Below, piece by piece: positions 1 to 9,748 of a stretch of 64,000 nucleotides of DNA. Each line of letters begins with the position of its first letter. Within the stretch, counting starts at the first letter, position 1. This DNA comes from Pelomonas sp. Root1217 (GTDB taxonomy: Bacteria > Pseudomonadota > Gammaproteobacteria > Burkholderiales > Burkholderiaceae_C), in NCBI RefSeq assembly GCF_001425705.1, contig NZ_LMDC01000023.1:287079-351078 (forward strand), read 5' to 3'. The position numbers and the translations under genes are program-made. The notes beneath the pieces are model-generated. The model saw only the letters and a program-made list of their open reading frames with translations. It was not told the origin of the DNA and ran no database searches.

Positions 1-318
1 CCTTGGACCGGTCAGCCCAAACTCACCGACAGCCCGCGCCGTTCCTGGCTCTGGCTGTCGGTGCCTGATGCGTCATCAAGCAATGCGCAAAGAGCCTTTG
101 TTTTTGCGATGCACAATCCACGGTTGCTCGCGGCAATCGGTTGTTGCTGCAGTGCCGCAAAAACCCGCATTCATGGGTGCTCAGAGGCGTTTTCCACGTC
201 TCTAGGGGCTACCGCCCACCCCAAAACGACGCAGGGTTCCATAATCTGTCGCTCTGATTGACCCACCTGCCCGGCACGGCCGCGCCTACCCGGCGCCCCC
301 GATGCTTGGCCTCAACCC
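1..318. other. Intergenic stretch upstream of ptsN, no gene recognised
   Basis: No coding region can be supported here. One frame is open from the window edge to 261, but its translation is Cys- and Ser-rich with no recognisable motif. Another frame entering from the left edge closes at 66-68 and could be the very end of an upstream gene. The part from about 80 to 250 is visibly less GC-rich than its surroundings, as expected of a promoter region for ptsN. In related genomes the upstream gene is usually the hibernation factor hpf; it is not visible here. Confidence 0.4.
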
Positions 319-789
319 ATGAACCGTCTCGCCGCCATCCTGCCTGCCGACAACGTGTTGGTGAACGTGGATGCGTCCAGCAAGAAACGCGCCTTTGAAC
401 ACGCTGGCTTGCTGTTCGAAAACCACCACCAGATGGGCCGGGCGCTGGTCACCGACAACCTCTTCGCCCGCGAGCGTCTGGGCTCGACTGGCCTGGGACA
501 CGGCGTCGCCATCCCGCATGGCCGCGTCAAGGGCCTGAAAAACCCGCTGGCTGCGGTGCTGCGGCTGGGCCAACCCATCGGCTTCGACGCGCCGGACGAC
601 GAGCCCGTCGGCCTGCTGATCTTTCTGCTCGTGCCCGAAGCGGCCACGCAGCGTCATCTGGAGATCCTGTCCGAGATCGCCGAGATGCTGTCCGACCGCG
701 AACTGCGCGAGCAGCTCAAGGCCGAACCGGACGCCGCCACCCTGCACAAGCTGATCGCGGCCTGGGAGCCGCTGAAATCGGTCGCTTGA
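319..789 (+). CDS. ptsN: Nitrogen-regulatory PTS enzyme IIA (PtsN)
   Basis: This is the EIIA-Ntr phosphocarrier of the nitrogen phosphotransferase system. It takes phosphate from NPr and acts as a cytoplasmic regulator rather than a sugar importer. The 156-residue length is normal and the fold is a single PTS_EIIA_2 domain. The phosphorylated histidine is visible as His67 in GHGVAIPHGR. It starts 35 bp before hprK in the same direction. The ptsN-hprK pairing is characteristic of betaproteobacteria, and HprK acts on the HPr/NPr protein that feeds PtsN. ATG start; no strong Shine-Dalgarno is visible. Confidence 0.95.
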   Translation: MNRLAAILPADNVLVNVDASSKKRAFEHAGLLFENHHQMGRALVTDNLFARERLGSTGLGHGVAIPHGRVKGLKNPLAAVLRLGQPIGFDAPDDEPVGLLIFLLVPEAATQRHLEILSEIAEMLSDRELREQLKAEPDAATLHKLIAAWEPLKSVA

Positions 790-823
790 TGCCGCTTTTC
801 GACGCTTCGCGTAAACCCTTAGC

Positions 824-1780
824 TTGAAACCCACATCGATCAGCGCGGAAAGGCTTTTCGAAGAGCACCGCGAGGCCTTGCGCTGGGAGTGGATCGCCGG
901 CCACGCCCACCCGGAGCGCCGCTTCGACGAAGCCGCCGTGCGCGATGCGCAGAGTGCGGCTGACCTGGTCGGCTACCTGAACTACATCCACCCCTACCGC
1001 GTCCAGATCGTCGGCCGTCGGGAGGTGGCCTATCTGAACCAGGAAGGCACCGACGTTCAGGACCGGCGCATCTCCCGCATCGTCACGCTGGAGCCGCCGG
1101 TCATCATCGTCGCCGACGACACCCTGCCGCCGCCGCGCCTGGTTGCCATGTGCGACCGCGCCGAGATCCCGCTGTTCCGCACCAATGAGTCTGCCGGCCA
1201 TGTCATCGATCTGGTGCGCGGCTACCTGTCCCAGCTGTTCGCCAACCGCACCACCCGCCACGGCGTCTTCATGGACATCCTCGGCCTGGGCGTGCTGCTG
1301 ACCGGCGAATCAGGCCTGGGCAAGAGCGAACTCGGCCTGGAGCTGATCTCGCGCGGCCATGGCCTGGTCGCCGACGACGCGGTCGACTTCTTCCGCATTG
1401 CCCAGACCGCCATCGAGGGCCGCTGCCCCGAGCTGCTGCTGAACCTGCTGGAAGTGCGCGGCATCGGCCTGCTCGACATCAAGTCCATCTTTGGCGAGAC
1501 GGCCGTGCGCCGCAAGATGCGCCTCAAGCTCATCGTGCACCTGGTGCGCAAGGAAACGATGGAGCGCGACTTCGAGCGCCTGCCCTACGAGCCGCTGTAC
1601 GAGGATGTGCTCGGCATGCCGGTGCGCAAGGTCGTCATCGCCGTGGACGCGGGCCGCAACCTGGCCGTGCTGGTCGAGGCCGCCGTGCGCAACACCATCC
1701 TGCAGCTGCGCGGTATCGACACCTACAAGGAATTCGTCGAGCGCCACCAGCGCGCCATCGACAACGGCTCGATGGATTGA
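824..1780 (+). CDS. hprK: HPr kinase/phosphorylase
   Basis: HprK phosphorylates and dephosphorylates a serine on HPr, linking metabolic state to PTS signalling. The 318-residue protein has the usual two-part structure. The N-terminal domain (about 1-130) is followed by a P-loop kinase domain with Walker A GESGLGKS at 161-168. The HprK signature [12 protein letters not shown] lies near 209-220. The start is TTG: the translation begins [17 protein letters not shown], the usual N-terminus of beta-proteobacterial homologues, and no better ATG lies near. Its 3' end converges with fur. Confidence 0.96.
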   Translation: MKPTSISAERLFEEHREALRWEWIAGHAHPERRFDEAAVRDAQSAADLVGYLNYIHPYRVQIVGRREVAYLNQEGTDVQDRRISRIVTLEPPVIIVADDTLPPPRLVAMCDRAEIPLFRTNESAGHVIDLVRGYLSQLFANRTTRHGVFMDILGLGVLLTGESGLGKSELGLELISRGHGLVADDAVDFFRIAQTAIEGRCPELLLNLLEVRGIGLLDIKSIFGETAVRRKMRLKLIVHLVRKETMERDFERLPYEPLYEDVLGMPVRKVVIAVDAGRNLAVLVEAAVRNTILQLRGIDTYKEFVERHQRAIDNGSMD

Positions 1781-1795
1781 AACCCCTCGCCCAGC

Positions 1796-1815
1796 CTCGC
1801 GTCGCTACACGCGAG
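1796..1815 (+). terminator. Hairpin after hprK
   Basis: A 7-bp inverted repeat (CTCGCGT / ACGCGAG) with a 6-nt loop starts 16 nt after the hprK stop. No U-tract follows, so it is a candidate 3'-end or stabilising hairpin rather than a proven intrinsic terminator. Confidence 0.4.
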
Positions 1816-1820
1816 CGCGT

Positions 1821-1920
1821 CTGGTCGGTCCCCCAAGGGGACGGCGATGCTTGCGGCATCAAGCCGCAAGCACATCGCCAGAGCGGGCCGGCTAGGGAAC
1901 GGCCCTGCGCTCGGCCCGCG
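1821..1920 (-). repeat. Stop-proximal palindromic repeat, copy A (downstream of fur)
   Basis: This is a roughly 100-bp element, read on the minus strand, beginning 8-10 nt after the fur stop codon. It has a head (GCCGAGCGCAGGGCCG), then a long hairpin whose forward-strand arms are 1843-1857 and 1863-1879, then a GGTCCCC(C)AAGGGGAC short palindrome. The same layout recurs at 63121-63236. Shorter forms occur at 12263-12298 and 35269-35330, each next to a stop codon. Confidence 0.8.
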
Positions 1921-1928
1921 GCGAGCGC

Positions 1929-2369
1929 TCAGCTGCGGTTCGGGCAGTCCGTCTTCAGGCAGGTCGCGTACAGCGCCAGCGAATGCTCCTGCAGCTGGAA
2001 GCCACGTTCGCCCGCGATGGCGTGCTGGCGCTCCTCGATGCCGGGGTCGAAGAACTCCTCGACCTTGCCGCAGTTCAGGCAGACCAGGTGGTCGTGGTGG
2101 TGACCCTCGTTGAGCTCGTAGACGGCCTTGCCGGTCTCAAAATGGTTGCGGCTCAACAGGCCCGCCTGCTCGAACTGCTGCAGCACGCGGTAGACCGTCG
2201 CCAAGCCAATGTCGGCGCCCTCGCCAAGCAAAGCCTTGTAAACATCTTCAGCGGTCATGTGTCGCTGCGCCGCGCGCTGGAAGATCTCCAGGATCTTGAT
2301 GCGCGGCAGCGTCGCCTTGAGGCCGCTGTTCTTGATGTCGCTGGTCTGGTTCTTGGCGGAAGAGGGCAT
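1929..2369 (-). CDS. fur: Ferric uptake regulator Fur
   Basis: Fur is the iron-responsive repressor, a dimeric winged-helix protein that binds Fur boxes when loaded with Fe(II). The 146 residues are the standard length. The N-terminal DNA-binding domain includes the recognition region [16 protein letters not shown] (about 52-67). The metal-binding segment HHHDH is at 90-94, with zinc-site cysteines C97/C100 and a second pair C137/C142. It is divergent from bamE, 111 bp apart, a classical betaproteobacterial arrangement. I did not find a convincing Fur box in the intergenic gap, so autoregulation cannot be claimed. Confidence 0.96.
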   Translation of the reverse strand: MPSSAKNQTSDIKNSGLKATLPRIKILEIFQRAAQRHMTAEDVYKALLGEGADIGLATVYRVLQQFEQAGLLSRNHFETGKAVYELNEGHHHDHLVCLNCGKVEEFFDPGIEERQHAIAGERGFQLQEHSLALYATCLKTDCPNRS

Positions 2370-2480
2370 GGCGGGCGCAAAGGAGGCCGGGAGGCCCCCG
2401 CTAGAATCCGCCGATCATAGCCAGCCGGCCTGCCGGCCGGCGCTTCCCGTCCCCTCCCTGCCCCTTCAGCCAGCCGCCCG

Positions 2481-3062
2481 ATGCGTCCCCTGCTTGCCTC
2501 TCTCCCGCTGCTTGCGCTGCTCGGCGGCTGTTCCTACCTGCCCACCTGGGATTCCCTGCCAACCCTGCCGTCCGTCACCGGCGAAAAGGTGCTGGGGCTG
2601 CTGACGCCCTATCGCGTCGAGGTGGTGCAGGGCAATGTGCTGACCAAGGAGATGGTCGCCCGCGTCAAGCCCGGCATGCCCAAGGCGCAGGTGCGCGACC
2701 TGCTCGGCTCGCCGCTGCTGACCGACGTCTTCCACGAATCGCGCTGGGACTATGTCTTCACGATCCGCCGCCAGGGCACTGCCTACCAGCAGCGCCTGGT
2801 CGTCGCGACCTTCGATGGCGACAAGCTGAAAGAGCTGACGGTGCCTGACGACCTGCCGGCCGAGAATGACTTCGTGGCCGCCATCAACACCTTCAAGCCC
2901 AGCAGCAAGGTCCCGAAGCTGGAGTTGAGCGAGACTGAGCGCGACGCCCTGCCCCTGCCCAAGAAGAGCGCCGACGCTGCGCCGACGGCCGCCGCCGAGG
3001 GCCCTGCGCCGGGCCGCACCTATCCGCCGCTGGACGCTGCTCCGGCCAAGGCAGGTTCGTGA
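2481..3062 (+). CDS. bamE: Outer-membrane assembly lipoprotein BamE (SmpA/OmlA)
   Basis: BamE is a lipoprotein subunit of the BAM complex that inserts beta-barrel proteins into the outer membrane. A lipobox is visible (LLGGC, Cys17) after a short signal peptide. The SmpA/OmlA fold spans roughly residues 45-125 ([20 protein letters not shown], then SRWDYVF). At 193 residues it is much longer than enterobacterial BamE. The extra C-terminal 70 residues are Pro/Ala-rich and probably disordered, as is common in Burkholderiales. Its stop overlaps the dapB start by 4 nt (GTGA), suggesting translational coupling. TAGAAT at 2402-2407 is a possible -10 box. Confidence 0.93.
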   Translation: MRPLLASLPLLALLGGCSYLPTWDSLPTLPSVTGEKVLGLLTPYRVEVVQGNVLTKEMVARVKPGMPKAQVRDLLGSPLLTDVFHESRWDYVFTIRRQGTAYQQRLVVATFDGDKLKELTVPDDLPAENDFVAAINTFKPSSKVPKLELSETERDALPLPKKSADAAPTAAAEGPAPGRTYPPLDAAPAKAGS

Positions 3063-3799
3063 TCAAGGTCGCTGTCATGGGCGCCTCCGGGCGCATGGGC
3101 AAGATGCTCGTCGAGGCCGTCGAAGCCGCCGGCGACTGCGCTCTGCACGTCACGCTGGACAAAGGCGACGACGTGCGGGCGGGCCTTGCCGGCGCCGACG
3201 TGATGATCGACTTCACGCGCCCCGAGGCGACGCTGGTCCATCTGGCCGTCTGCGCCGAACTGGGCATCAAGGCCGTCGTCGGCACGACCGGCTTCGACGA
3301 AGCCCAGAAGGCCGAGATCGCCAGGTTCGCCGAGCGCACGGCCATCGTCTTCGCGCCCAATATGAGTGTCGGCGTCAACGTCGTGCTCAAGCTGCTGGAC
3401 ATGGCCGCCCGCGCGCTGAACGAGGGCTACGACATCGAGATCGTCGAGGCCCACCACCGCATGAAAGTGGACGCCCCCAGCGGCACCGCGTTGCAGATGG
3501 GCCAGGTCGTTGCCGGCGCCCTGGGCCGCGACTTGAAGACCAGCGCCGTGTACGGCCGCGAAGGCGTCACGGGCGCGCGCGACCCGTCCACCATCGGCTT
3601 CGCCACCGTGCGTGGCGGCGACATCATCGGCGACCACACCGTGCTGTTCGCCGGCATCGGCGAGCGCATTGAAGTCAGCCACAAGGCCACCAACCGCACC
3701 ATCTATGCCCAGGGCAGCCTGCGGTGCGCGCGCTTTCTGGCCGGCGGCAAGAAGGCCGGCCTGTTCGGCATGAACGACGTCCTGGGCTTCAACGGCTGA
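3059..3799 (+). CDS. dapB: 4-hydroxy-tetrahydrodipicolinate reductase
   Basis: DapB reduces hydroxy-tetrahydrodipicolinate with NAD(P)H in the lysine/meso-diaminopimelate pathway, in the cytoplasm. The N-terminal dinucleotide motif GASGRMGK is at residues 8-15. The catalytic segment [15 protein letters not shown] has His132/His133 and Lys136. The length of 246 is slightly shorter than the E. coli enzyme. It starts with GTG, overlapping the bamE stop. The gene downstream begins one base after its stop, so bamE-dapB-exbB-exbD probably form one transcript. Confidence 0.96.
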   Translation: MIKVAVMGASGRMGKMLVEAVEAAGDCALHVTLDKGDDVRAGLAGADVMIDFTRPEATLVHLAVCAELGIKAVVGTTGFDEAQKAEIARFAERTAIVFAPNMSVGVNVVLKLLDMAARALNEGYDIEIVEAHHRMKVDAPSGTALQMGQVVAGALGRDLKTSAVYGREGVTGARDPSTIGFATVRGGDIIGDHTVLFAGIGERIEVSHKATNRTIYAQGSLRCARFLAGGKKAGLFGMNDVLGFNG

Positions 3800-3800
3800 T

Positions 3801-4445
3801 ATGGGCGGCTTTGCGGACTTCTGGGCCCAAAGCGACCTGGTCGGCCGCGCGGTGGCGCTGCTGCTGCTGGCCATGTCCGTCAGCGCCTGGGCTTTGATCC
3901 TGTGGAAGGCCTGGCTGCTGCGCCGCGCCCGCCGCGGCCTCGTACGCGCCGTGCCGGCCTTCTGGGGCGCAGCTGGCGTGGCAGAAGGCCGCAGCGCGCT
4001 GCAGAGCTTCGACACCGAAGGCCTGCTGCTGCCGCTGCTTGACGCCGCCACGGCCGAGACCCGCAGCGCCACGCTGGACGCGGCAGGCAAGCGTGAATCC
4101 CGCCTGACCCGCCGCTTGCGCGATGCGCTGCATGCGGTGCTGGGCAAGCTGCAGTTCGGCCAGGTGCTGCTGGCCTCGGTCGGCGCGACAGCGCCCTTCG
4201 TCGGCCTGTTCGGCACCGTCTGGGGCATCTATCACGCGCTGGCCAGCATCTCCGCGGCCGGCAACATCACCATCGACAAGATCTCCGGCCCGGTTGGCGA
4301 GGCGCTGATCATGACGGCCGCCGGTCTGGCCGTGGCCATTCCCGCCGTGTTGGCCTACAACGTCTTCGGCAAGTTGGTCGCGGCCTGCGAGGCCGATCTG
4401 GAAGGCTTTGCGCACGACTTGCGCGAGCTTCTCGACCACGACTGA
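3801..4445 (+). CDS. MotA/TolQ/ExbB-family proton channel protein
   Basis: This is an inner-membrane protein of the ExbB/TolQ family. With an ExbD/TolR partner it uses the proton gradient to energise outer-membrane processes. The first transmembrane helix is near residues 12-35. The long cytoplasmic loop is followed by two helices in a region with the family motif GLFGTVWGIYHAL (about 134-146) and a final helix near 165-190. It sits one base after dapB and two bases before the ExbD-like gene. No tonB, tolA or pal is nearby, so the choice between an ExbB and a TolQ role is open. Confidence 0.9.
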   Translation: MGGFADFWAQSDLVGRAVALLLLAMSVSAWALILWKAWLLRRARRGLVRAVPAFWGAAGVAEGRSALQSFDTEGLLLPLLDAATAETRSATLDAAGKRESRLTRRLRDALHAVLGKLQFGQVLLASVGATAPFVGLFGTVWGIYHALASISAAGNITIDKISGPVGEALIMTAAGLAVAIPAVLAYNVFGKLVAACEADLEGFAHDLRELLDHD

Positions 4446-4447
4446 TC

Positions 4448-4873
4448 ATGAGCTTCGGGCGACTTGAAAGACCCGACGCGTCGCGACCGATGAGCGACAT
4501 CAACATGACGCCACTGATCGACGTCATGCTGGTGCTGCTGGTCATCTTCATGATCACGGCGCCGCTGATGACGGCATCGCTGCGCCTGGACCTGCCCAAG
4601 AGCGAAGCCGCCACGCCCAGCGACGCGCCGAGCTTCGTCGCCGTGGCCATCACGCCGGACGGCAAGCTGCATCTGGGCGACGACGAGCTCGACGCCATGG
4701 CTTTTCAAAAGCGCATCGGCGAACTCGGCCGTGCCAATGCGCAGTTGGAAGTGCAACTGCGCGCGGACCGCAGCGTGCCTTACGGCCAGGTGGCCGAGCT
4801 GATCGGCTGGGTGCAGGCCGCCGGACTGAACCGCATCGCCTTCGTCGCGCAGGCCGCCGCCTCGGCCCCCTGA
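4448..4873 (+). CDS. ExbD/TolR-family proton channel subunit
   Basis: This is the partner of the preceding ExbB/TolQ-like protein. A single N-terminal transmembrane helix (about 21-43) contains the conserved proton-carrying aspartate, Asp25 in [16 protein letters not shown]. The periplasmic domain follows (about 55-141). The [14 protein letters not shown] signature and the 141-residue length are typical of ExbD/TolR. The gene lies between the channel gene and leuS, as in many Burkholderiales genomes. Which TonB/TolA-like protein it energises cannot be told from this window. Confidence 0.9.
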   Translation: MSFGRLERPDASRPMSDINMTPLIDVMLVLLVIFMITAPLMTASLRLDLPKSEAATPSDAPSFVAVAITPDGKLHLGDDELDAMAFQKRIGELGRANAQLEVQLRADRSVPYGQVAELIGWVQAAGLNRIAFVAQAAASAP

Positions 4874-4913
4874 GCGAAAGGTCGGGCGGGAGGCCCCACC
4901 TACAATTTGGCCC

Positions 4914-7544
4914 ATGAACGCCAAGACCGAAGCGCCCAGCTACAACCCGAACGAGATCGAAGCCACCGCCCGTGCCTACTGGACGGAGCGCGATGCCTAC
5001 CGCGTCACCGAAGACGCTAGCAAGCCGCACTTCTACGCCTGCTCCATGCTGCCCTACCCCTCGGGCAAGCTGCACATGGGCCATGTGCGCAACTACACGA
5101 TCAACGACATGCTGGCCCGCCAGCTGCGCATGAAGGGCTTCAATGTCCTGATGCCCATGGGCTGGGATGCCTTCGGCCTGCCGGCCGAGAACGCCGCGAT
5201 GAAGGGCAAGGTGCCGCCGGCGCAGTGGACCTACTCCAACATCGCCCACATGAAGGCCCAGATGCAGGCCATGGGCCTGGCCATCGACTGGAGCCGCGAG
5301 GTCGCGACCTGCCAGCCCAGCTACTACAAGTGGAACCAGTGGCTGTTCCTGAAGATGCTGGAGAAGGGCATCGCCGAGCGCCGCACCCAGGTCGTCAACT
5401 GGGACCCGGTGGACCAGACCGTGCTGGCCAACGAGCAGGTCATCGATGGCCGCGGCTGGCGCTCGGGCGCGCTGGTGGAGAAGCGCGAGATCCCGGGCTA
5501 CTACCTGAAGATCACGCAATACGCCGAGGAGCTGCTGTCGGCCGTCGCCAATCCTGAAGACCCGAACTACCTCAGCGGCTGGCCCGAACGCGTACGGCTG
5601 ATGCAGGAAAACTGGATCGGCAAGAGCCAGGGCGTGCGCTTCGCGTTCCCGCATTCCATCGAAGGCGGCGGTGGGCGCCTGTGGGTGTTCACGACCCGTG
5701 CTGACACCATCATGGGCGTGACCTTCTGCGCCGTGGCGCCGGAGCATCCGCTCGCCACCGTCGCAGCCAAGGACAAGCCCGAGGTCGCCCGCTTCATCGA
5801 GGAATGCAAGGCCGGTGGCACGACCGAGGCCGAGCTGGCCACGCAGGACAAGAAGGGCGTGCCCACGGGCCTGTTCGTCACCCACCCGATCACCGGCGCC
5901 CAGGTCGAGGTCTGGGTCGGCAACTACGTGCTGATGAGCTATGGCGACGGCGCCGTCATGGGTGTGCCGGCGCATGACGAGCGCGACTTCGCGTTCGCGC
6001 TGAAGTACCAGCTGCCGATCAAGCAGGTCATCGACGTTGACGGCCAGGCCTACGACGACAAGAAGTGGGCCGAGTGGTATGGCGACAAGTCCAAGGCGCG
6101 CTGCATCAACTCCGGCGTGCTGGATGGCCTGGGCCACGTGGACGCCGTCAACAAGGTCGCCGAACTGCTCGCCGACAAGGGCCTGGGCGAGAAGAAGACC
6201 ACCTGGCGCCTGCGTGACTGGGGCGTCAGCCGCCAGCGCTACTGGGGCACGCCCATCCCCATCATCCATTGCGATGGCTGTGGCGTCGTGCCGGTGCCGG
6301 AGAAGGACCTGCCCGTCGTGCTGCCCGACGACCTGATCCCCGACGGCAGCGGCAATCCACTGAACAAGCACGCGGCCTTCCTGAACGTCGCCTGCCCGAG
6401 CTGCGGCAAGCCGGCCCAGCGCGAGACGGACACGATGGACACCTTCGTCGATTCGTCCTGGTACTTCATGCGCTATTGCGACCCGACCAACGACCAGGCC
6501 ATGGTCGCGGACGGCACCAAGTACTGGATGCCGATGAACCAGTACATCGGCGGCATCGAGCACGCCATCCTGCACCTGCTGTACGCGCGCTTCTGGACCA
6601 AGGCGATGCGCGACCTCGGCCTGGTGACGATCAGCGAGCCGTTCGAGAAGCTGCTGACCCAGGGCATGGTCTTGAAGGGCGCGTTCTTCCACAAGCCCGA
6701 GGGTGGCGGCAAGGACTACTACTGGGACCACGAGATCGACGTCATCCACGACGACAAGGGCGGCATCGCCGGCGCCAAGCTGAAGAAGGACGGCACGCCG
6801 CTCGAGTACGAGATGACGACCATGTCCAAGTCCAAGAACAACGGCGTGGACCCGCAGGCGCTGATCGACCAGTACGGCGCCGACACGGCCCGCCTGTTCG
6901 TCATGTTCGCCAGCCCGCCCGAGCAGACGCTGGAGTGGAACGACGCGGCCGTCGAAGGCGCCCACCGCTTCCTGAAGCGCGTGTGGAACTTCGGCGCGCG
7001 CAATGCCGACGCGATCAAGTCCGGCGGCCAGGACTTCGCCGCGCTGAACGGCGACGGCAAGGCGCTGCGCCGCGAGGTGCACAACGTGCTCAAGCAGGTC
7101 AGCTACGACTACGAGCGCATGCAGTACAACACCGTCGTCTCCGGCGCGATGAAGCTCCTCAATGCACTCGAAGGTTTCAAGGCTGAGGGCCAGTCGGCCG
7201 CCATCCGCGACGGCTTCTCGGTGCTGCTGCGCGTGCTCTACCCGGCCACGCCCCACATTGCCCATCAGCTCTGGCAGGACCTGGGCTTTGCCGCCGAACT
7301 CGGCGATCTGCTCGACGCGCCCTGGCCGACGGTCGATGAGGCGGCCCTGGTGCAGGACGAGATCGAGCTGATGTTGCAGGTCAACGGCAAGCTGCGCGGC
7401 GCAGTGAAGGTGCCGGCCTCGGCCGGCAAGGCTGCCATCGAAGCCGCGGCGCTGGCAACCGAGGAGTTCGCCAAGTTCAGCGAAGGCAAGGCGCCCAAGA
7501 AGGTCGTCATCGTGCCTGGCCGCCTCGTCAACATCGTCGTTTGA
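4914..7544 (+). CDS. leuS: Leucyl-tRNA synthetase
   Basis: LeuS charges tRNA-Leu in the cytoplasm (class Ia synthetase). At 876 residues it has the normal bacterial length. The HIGH-type motif is HMGH at residues 54-57. The KMSKS loop appears as TMSKSK at 636-641. The CP1 editing domain lies between them and contains the threonine-rich TTRAD segment. Zinc-type cysteine pairs (CDGCG and CPSCG) are present near 455-500. ATG start, 40 bp after the ExbD-like gene. The end of leuS abuts lptE, giving a leuS-lptE-holA cluster conserved in proteobacteria. Confidence 0.98.
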   Translation: MNAKTEAPSYNPNEIEATARAYWTERDAYRVTEDASKPHFYACSMLPYPSGKLHMGHVRNYTINDMLARQLRMKGFNVLMPMGWDAFGLPAENAAMKGKVPPAQWTYSNIAHMKAQMQAMGLAIDWSREVATCQPSYYKWNQWLFLKMLEKGIAERRTQVVNWDPVDQTVLANEQVIDGRGWRSGALVEKREIPGYYLKITQYAEELLSAVANPEDPNYLSGWPERVRLMQENWIGKSQGVRFAFPHSIEGGGGRLWVFTTRADTIMGVTFCAVAPEHPLATVAAKDKPEVARFIEECKAGGTTEAELATQDKKGVPTGLFVTHPITGAQVEVWVGNYVLMSYGDGAVMGVPAHDERDFAFALKYQLPIKQVIDVDGQAYDDKKWAEWYGDKSKARCINSGVLDGLGHVDAVNKVAELLADKGLGEKKTTWRLRDWGVSRQRYWGTPIPIIHCDGCGVVPVPEKDLPVVLPDDLIPDGSGNPLNKHAAFLNVACPSCGKPAQRETDTMDTFVDSSWYFMRYCDPTNDQAMVADGTKYWMPMNQYIGGIEHAILHLLYARFWTKAMRDLGLVTISEPFEKLLTQGMVLKGAFFHKPEGGGKDYYWDHEIDVIHDDKGGIAGAKLKKDGTPLEYEMTTMSKSKNNGVDPQALIDQYGADTARLFVMFASPPEQTLEWNDAAVEGAHRFLKRVWNFGARNADAIKSGGQDFAALNGDGKALRREVHNVLKQVSYDYERMQYNTVVSGAMKLLNALEGFKAEGQSAAIRDGFSVLLRVLYPATPHIAHQLWQDLGFAAELGDLLDAPWPTVDEAALVQDEIELMLQVNGKLRGAVKVPASAGKAAIEAAALATEEFAKFSEGKAPKKVVIVPGRLVNIVV

Positions 7545-7549
7545 TCGCA

Positions 7550-8038
7550 ATGCAGCGTCGCCACCTCCTGCTGCTGGGCAGCGCAGCCCTCGCGGGCTGC
7601 GGCTTCGAGCTGCGCCACGAGCCCGTGCTCTCCTTCCAGACCTTGGCGCTGACCGGCTTCCCGCCGGAATCGCCGCTGGCCGCCGGCCTCAAGCGCCAGA
7701 TCAAGCGCACACCGGTGCAGTTGCTGGACGACCCGGCCCGCGCCCAGGTCGTGCTGGAGGCCACCCGCGAGTTCCGCGACCGCACCGTCGTCGCGTCCAC
7801 CAGCGTCGGCCAGGTGCGTGAGTTCCAGTTGCGCCTGCAGTTCGACTACCTGATCCGCACGGCAGCGGGCGAGCTGCTGGTGCCCAAGGTGGAACTGCGC
7901 CTGGCCCGCGACATGACCTACACCGAGACCTGGGCGCTGGCCAAGGAGCAGGAGGCTGCCAATCTGTACGGCGCGATGCACTCCGACGCAATCGCCCAAG
8001 TCATGCGCCGCCTCGCCGCCGTGAAGCTCCAAGGCTGA
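7550..8038 (+). CDS. lptE: LPS-assembly lipoprotein LptE
   Basis: LptE is an outer-membrane lipoprotein that plugs LptD and helps insert lipopolysaccharide. A lipobox LAGC with Cys17 follows a basic, hydrophobic leader (MQRRHLLLLGSAALAGC). The length is 162 residues. I chose ATG 7550 rather than the TTG at 7541, because the ATG gives a compact lipoprotein signal and the TTG overlaps the leuS stop. The last base of its stop overlaps the holA ATG (TGATG). Its partner lptD lies about 12 kb away on the minus strand. Confidence 0.92.
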   Translation: MQRRHLLLLGSAALAGCGFELRHEPVLSFQTLALTGFPPESPLAAGLKRQIKRTPVQLLDDPARAQVVLEATREFRDRTVVASTSVGQVREFQLRLQFDYLIRTAAGELLVPKVELRLARDMTYTETWALAKEQEAANLYGAMHSDAIAQVMRRLAAVKLQG

Positions 8039-9108
8039 TGCAGCTGCGCGCCGAGGGCCTCAGCGCCCATCTCGCCAAGGGCCTGGCCCGCATCTACACC
8101 GTGCACGGCGACGAGCCGCTGCTCGCGCAGGAGGCGGCGGACCAGATCCGCGCCGCCGCCCGCGCCAATGGCTTTGGCGAGCGGCAGATCTTCATCGTCA
8201 GCGGTGCCTATTTCGACTGGGCACCGGTGCTGGCTGCCGCGCAGGCCATGAGCCTGTTCTCCGAACGCCAGTTCATCGAGATCCGCATTCCCAGTGGCAA
8301 GCCCGGCAAGGAAGGCTCCGAGGCCCTGCAGCGCTATGCCCAGGCCGCGCCCGACGACGTGCTGACCCTGGTCACGCTGCCGCGGCTGGACAAGACTCAG
8401 CTCTCCAGCGCCTGGTTCATGGCGCTGGACGGCAACGGCGCGTCCATCCGCGTCGAGCCCGTGGAGCGACGCCTGCTGCCCGCCTGGCTGGCGCAACGCC
8501 TGCGCGCGCAGGGGCAGTCGGTGCCAGAGGGCGAGGACGGCCAGAAAGCCCTGGCCTTCTTCGCCGACCGCGTCGAGGGCAATCTGCTCGCAGCCCACCA
8601 GGAGTTGCAGAAGCTCGCCCTGCTTCACCCCAAGGGCGAGCTGACGCTGGAGCAGATCGAGGCGGCCGTGCTGGACGTGGCGCGCTTTGACGTCTTCAAG
8701 CTCAGCGAGGCCGTGCTGTCGGGCGGCGTGCCGCGCATGCTGCGCATGTTGGACGGCCTGGAGGCCGAGGGCGAGGCCGCCGTGCTGGTGCACTGGACGC
8801 TGGCCGAGGACGCGCGGGCTTTGGCGCGCGTGCGCGCCGCGCTGGACGCCGGCAAACCGCTGCCGCTGGCGCTGCGCGAGGCGCGCGTCTGGGGCGCCAA
8901 GGAGCGCCTCATTGAACGCATCGCGCCGCGGCTGGACGCCACCCAGGCCGGCGCCCTCGTGCAGGCCGCGCAGATCTGCGACGGCCTCGTCAAAGGGTTG
9001 CGCCACCCCGACTGGCCCAGCGACCCGTGGGCCGGCCTGCGCCGCCTCGCGCTGCTGCTCGCCGAGGCCGCAAGCGGTAAAACTGGGGCAGCCCTGGCTG
9101 CCCGTTGA
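8038..9108 (+). CDS. holA: DNA polymerase III, delta subunit
   Basis: HolA is the delta subunit of the clamp-loader complex and opens the beta clamp. The 356-residue protein matches the family in length and in its N-terminal opening (ARIYTVHGDEPLLAQEAAD). The middle region with VEGNLLAAHQELQKLALL and the helical C-terminal collar domain are also typical. It is translationally coupled to lptE through a TGATG overlap. Two small inverted repeats lie at its 3' end (about 9086-9121). They may mark the end of the leuS-lptE-holA transcript, but neither is followed by a T-run. Confidence 0.95.
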   Translation: MQLRAEGLSAHLAKGLARIYTVHGDEPLLAQEAADQIRAAARANGFGERQIFIVSGAYFDWAPVLAAAQAMSLFSERQFIEIRIPSGKPGKEGSEALQRYAQAAPDDVLTLVTLPRLDKTQLSSAWFMALDGNGASIRVEPVERRLLPAWLAQRLRAQGQSVPEGEDGQKALAFFADRVEGNLLAAHQELQKLALLHPKGELTLEQIEAAVLDVARFDVFKLSEAVLSGGVPRMLRMLDGLEAEGEAAVLVHWTLAEDARALARVRAALDAGKPLPLALREARVWGAKERLIERIAPRLDATQAGALVQAAQICDGLVKGLRHPDWPSDPWAGLRRLALLLAEAASGKTGAALAAR

Positions 9109-9147
9109 GCCCGATTGGGCTATCGTCGGGGCGGTAAACCTGCCGCC

Positions 9148-9738
9148 ATGCCACCGTCTCTTCACCAAATCGTCGCTGCTGCCCTTGCGCTGAGTTCGCT
9201 CTCCGCCCAGGCCGTGCCTGTCACCGTGCAGTTGCGCGGGCCAGGCGGCCAGCCGTTGGCCGACGCTGCGGTGGCCATCGAGGTCAAGGGCCGCACCGGC
9301 AAGACCAGCTCCGCCAAGGCTGAGATGGGCCAGCGCGACCGCCAGTTCACGCCGCAGCTCCTCGTCGTGCAGACCGGCACGGCCGTCAACTTCCCGAACT
9401 TCGACACCGTGCGGCATCACGTCTACTCGTTTTCGCCCATCAAGGTCATCGACATCAAGCTCTATTCCGGCACGCCAGCCGAGCTCATCGTCTTCGACAA
9501 GCCGGGCGTGGCCACGCTGGGCTGCAACATCCACGACCGCATGAGCGCCCACATCGTCGTCGTCGACACGCCGACCTTCGGGCGCACGGATGACAAGGGC
9601 CAAGTGGCGTTCGACCTGCCGGCGGGCGAGCATGTCGTCAGGTCCTGGCACGGCGGCCAGAAGTCGCCCAACCTGCAGACCGTCAAGCTCGACGTGCCAG
9701 CGGGCGGGGGGCCGGTAGCCCTCACGCTCGCCGAGTAG
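9148..9738 (+). CDS. Periplasmic plastocyanin-like (cupredoxin) protein
   Basis: This is a 196-residue secreted protein with a signal peptide ending near AQA (residue 22). The cupredoxin-type copper site is visible. It has His90/His91 in FDTVRHHVYSF, then a C-x2-H-x2-M cluster (Cys126, His129, Met132) in LGCNIHDRMSAH. That is the usual type 1 blue-copper ligand order. Related proteins are often labelled methylamine utilisation proteins, but no methylamine dehydrogenase genes are near, so I do not use that role. It ends 10 bp before a GGDEF/EAL gene and is probably co-transcribed with it. ATG 9148 was chosen because it gives a clean signal peptide. Confidence 0.82.
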   Translation: MPPSLHQIVAAALALSSLSAQAVPVTVQLRGPGGQPLADAAVAIEVKGRTGKTSSAKAEMGQRDRQFTPQLLVVQTGTAVNFPNFDTVRHHVYSFSPIKVIDIKLYSGTPAELIVFDKPGVATLGCNIHDRMSAHIVVVDTPTFGRTDDKGQVAFDLPAGEHVVRSWHGGQKSPNLQTVKLDVPAGGGPVALTLAE

Positions 9739-9748
9739 CACCGCCGCA

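Noticed and set aside
2370..2480. Fur box between fur and bamE
   Set aside because: No 19-bp GATAATGAT-type inverted repeat is visible in this GC-rich gap.
3801..4873. Full Tol-Pal system
   Set aside because: Only ExbB/TolQ-like and ExbD/TolR-like genes are present; no tolA, tolB or pal follows, and leuS is next.
4650..7550. Very long minus-strand open frame opposite leuS (and similar long frames opposite other genes)
   Set aside because: Its translation is Leu/Val/His/Gln-rich antisense of leuS without motifs; such frames are routine in high-GC DNA.
9148..9738. Methylamine utilisation protein, the label often given to this family
   Set aside because: No mau genes or methylamine dehydrogenase subunits are nearby; only a cupredoxin fold can be supported.
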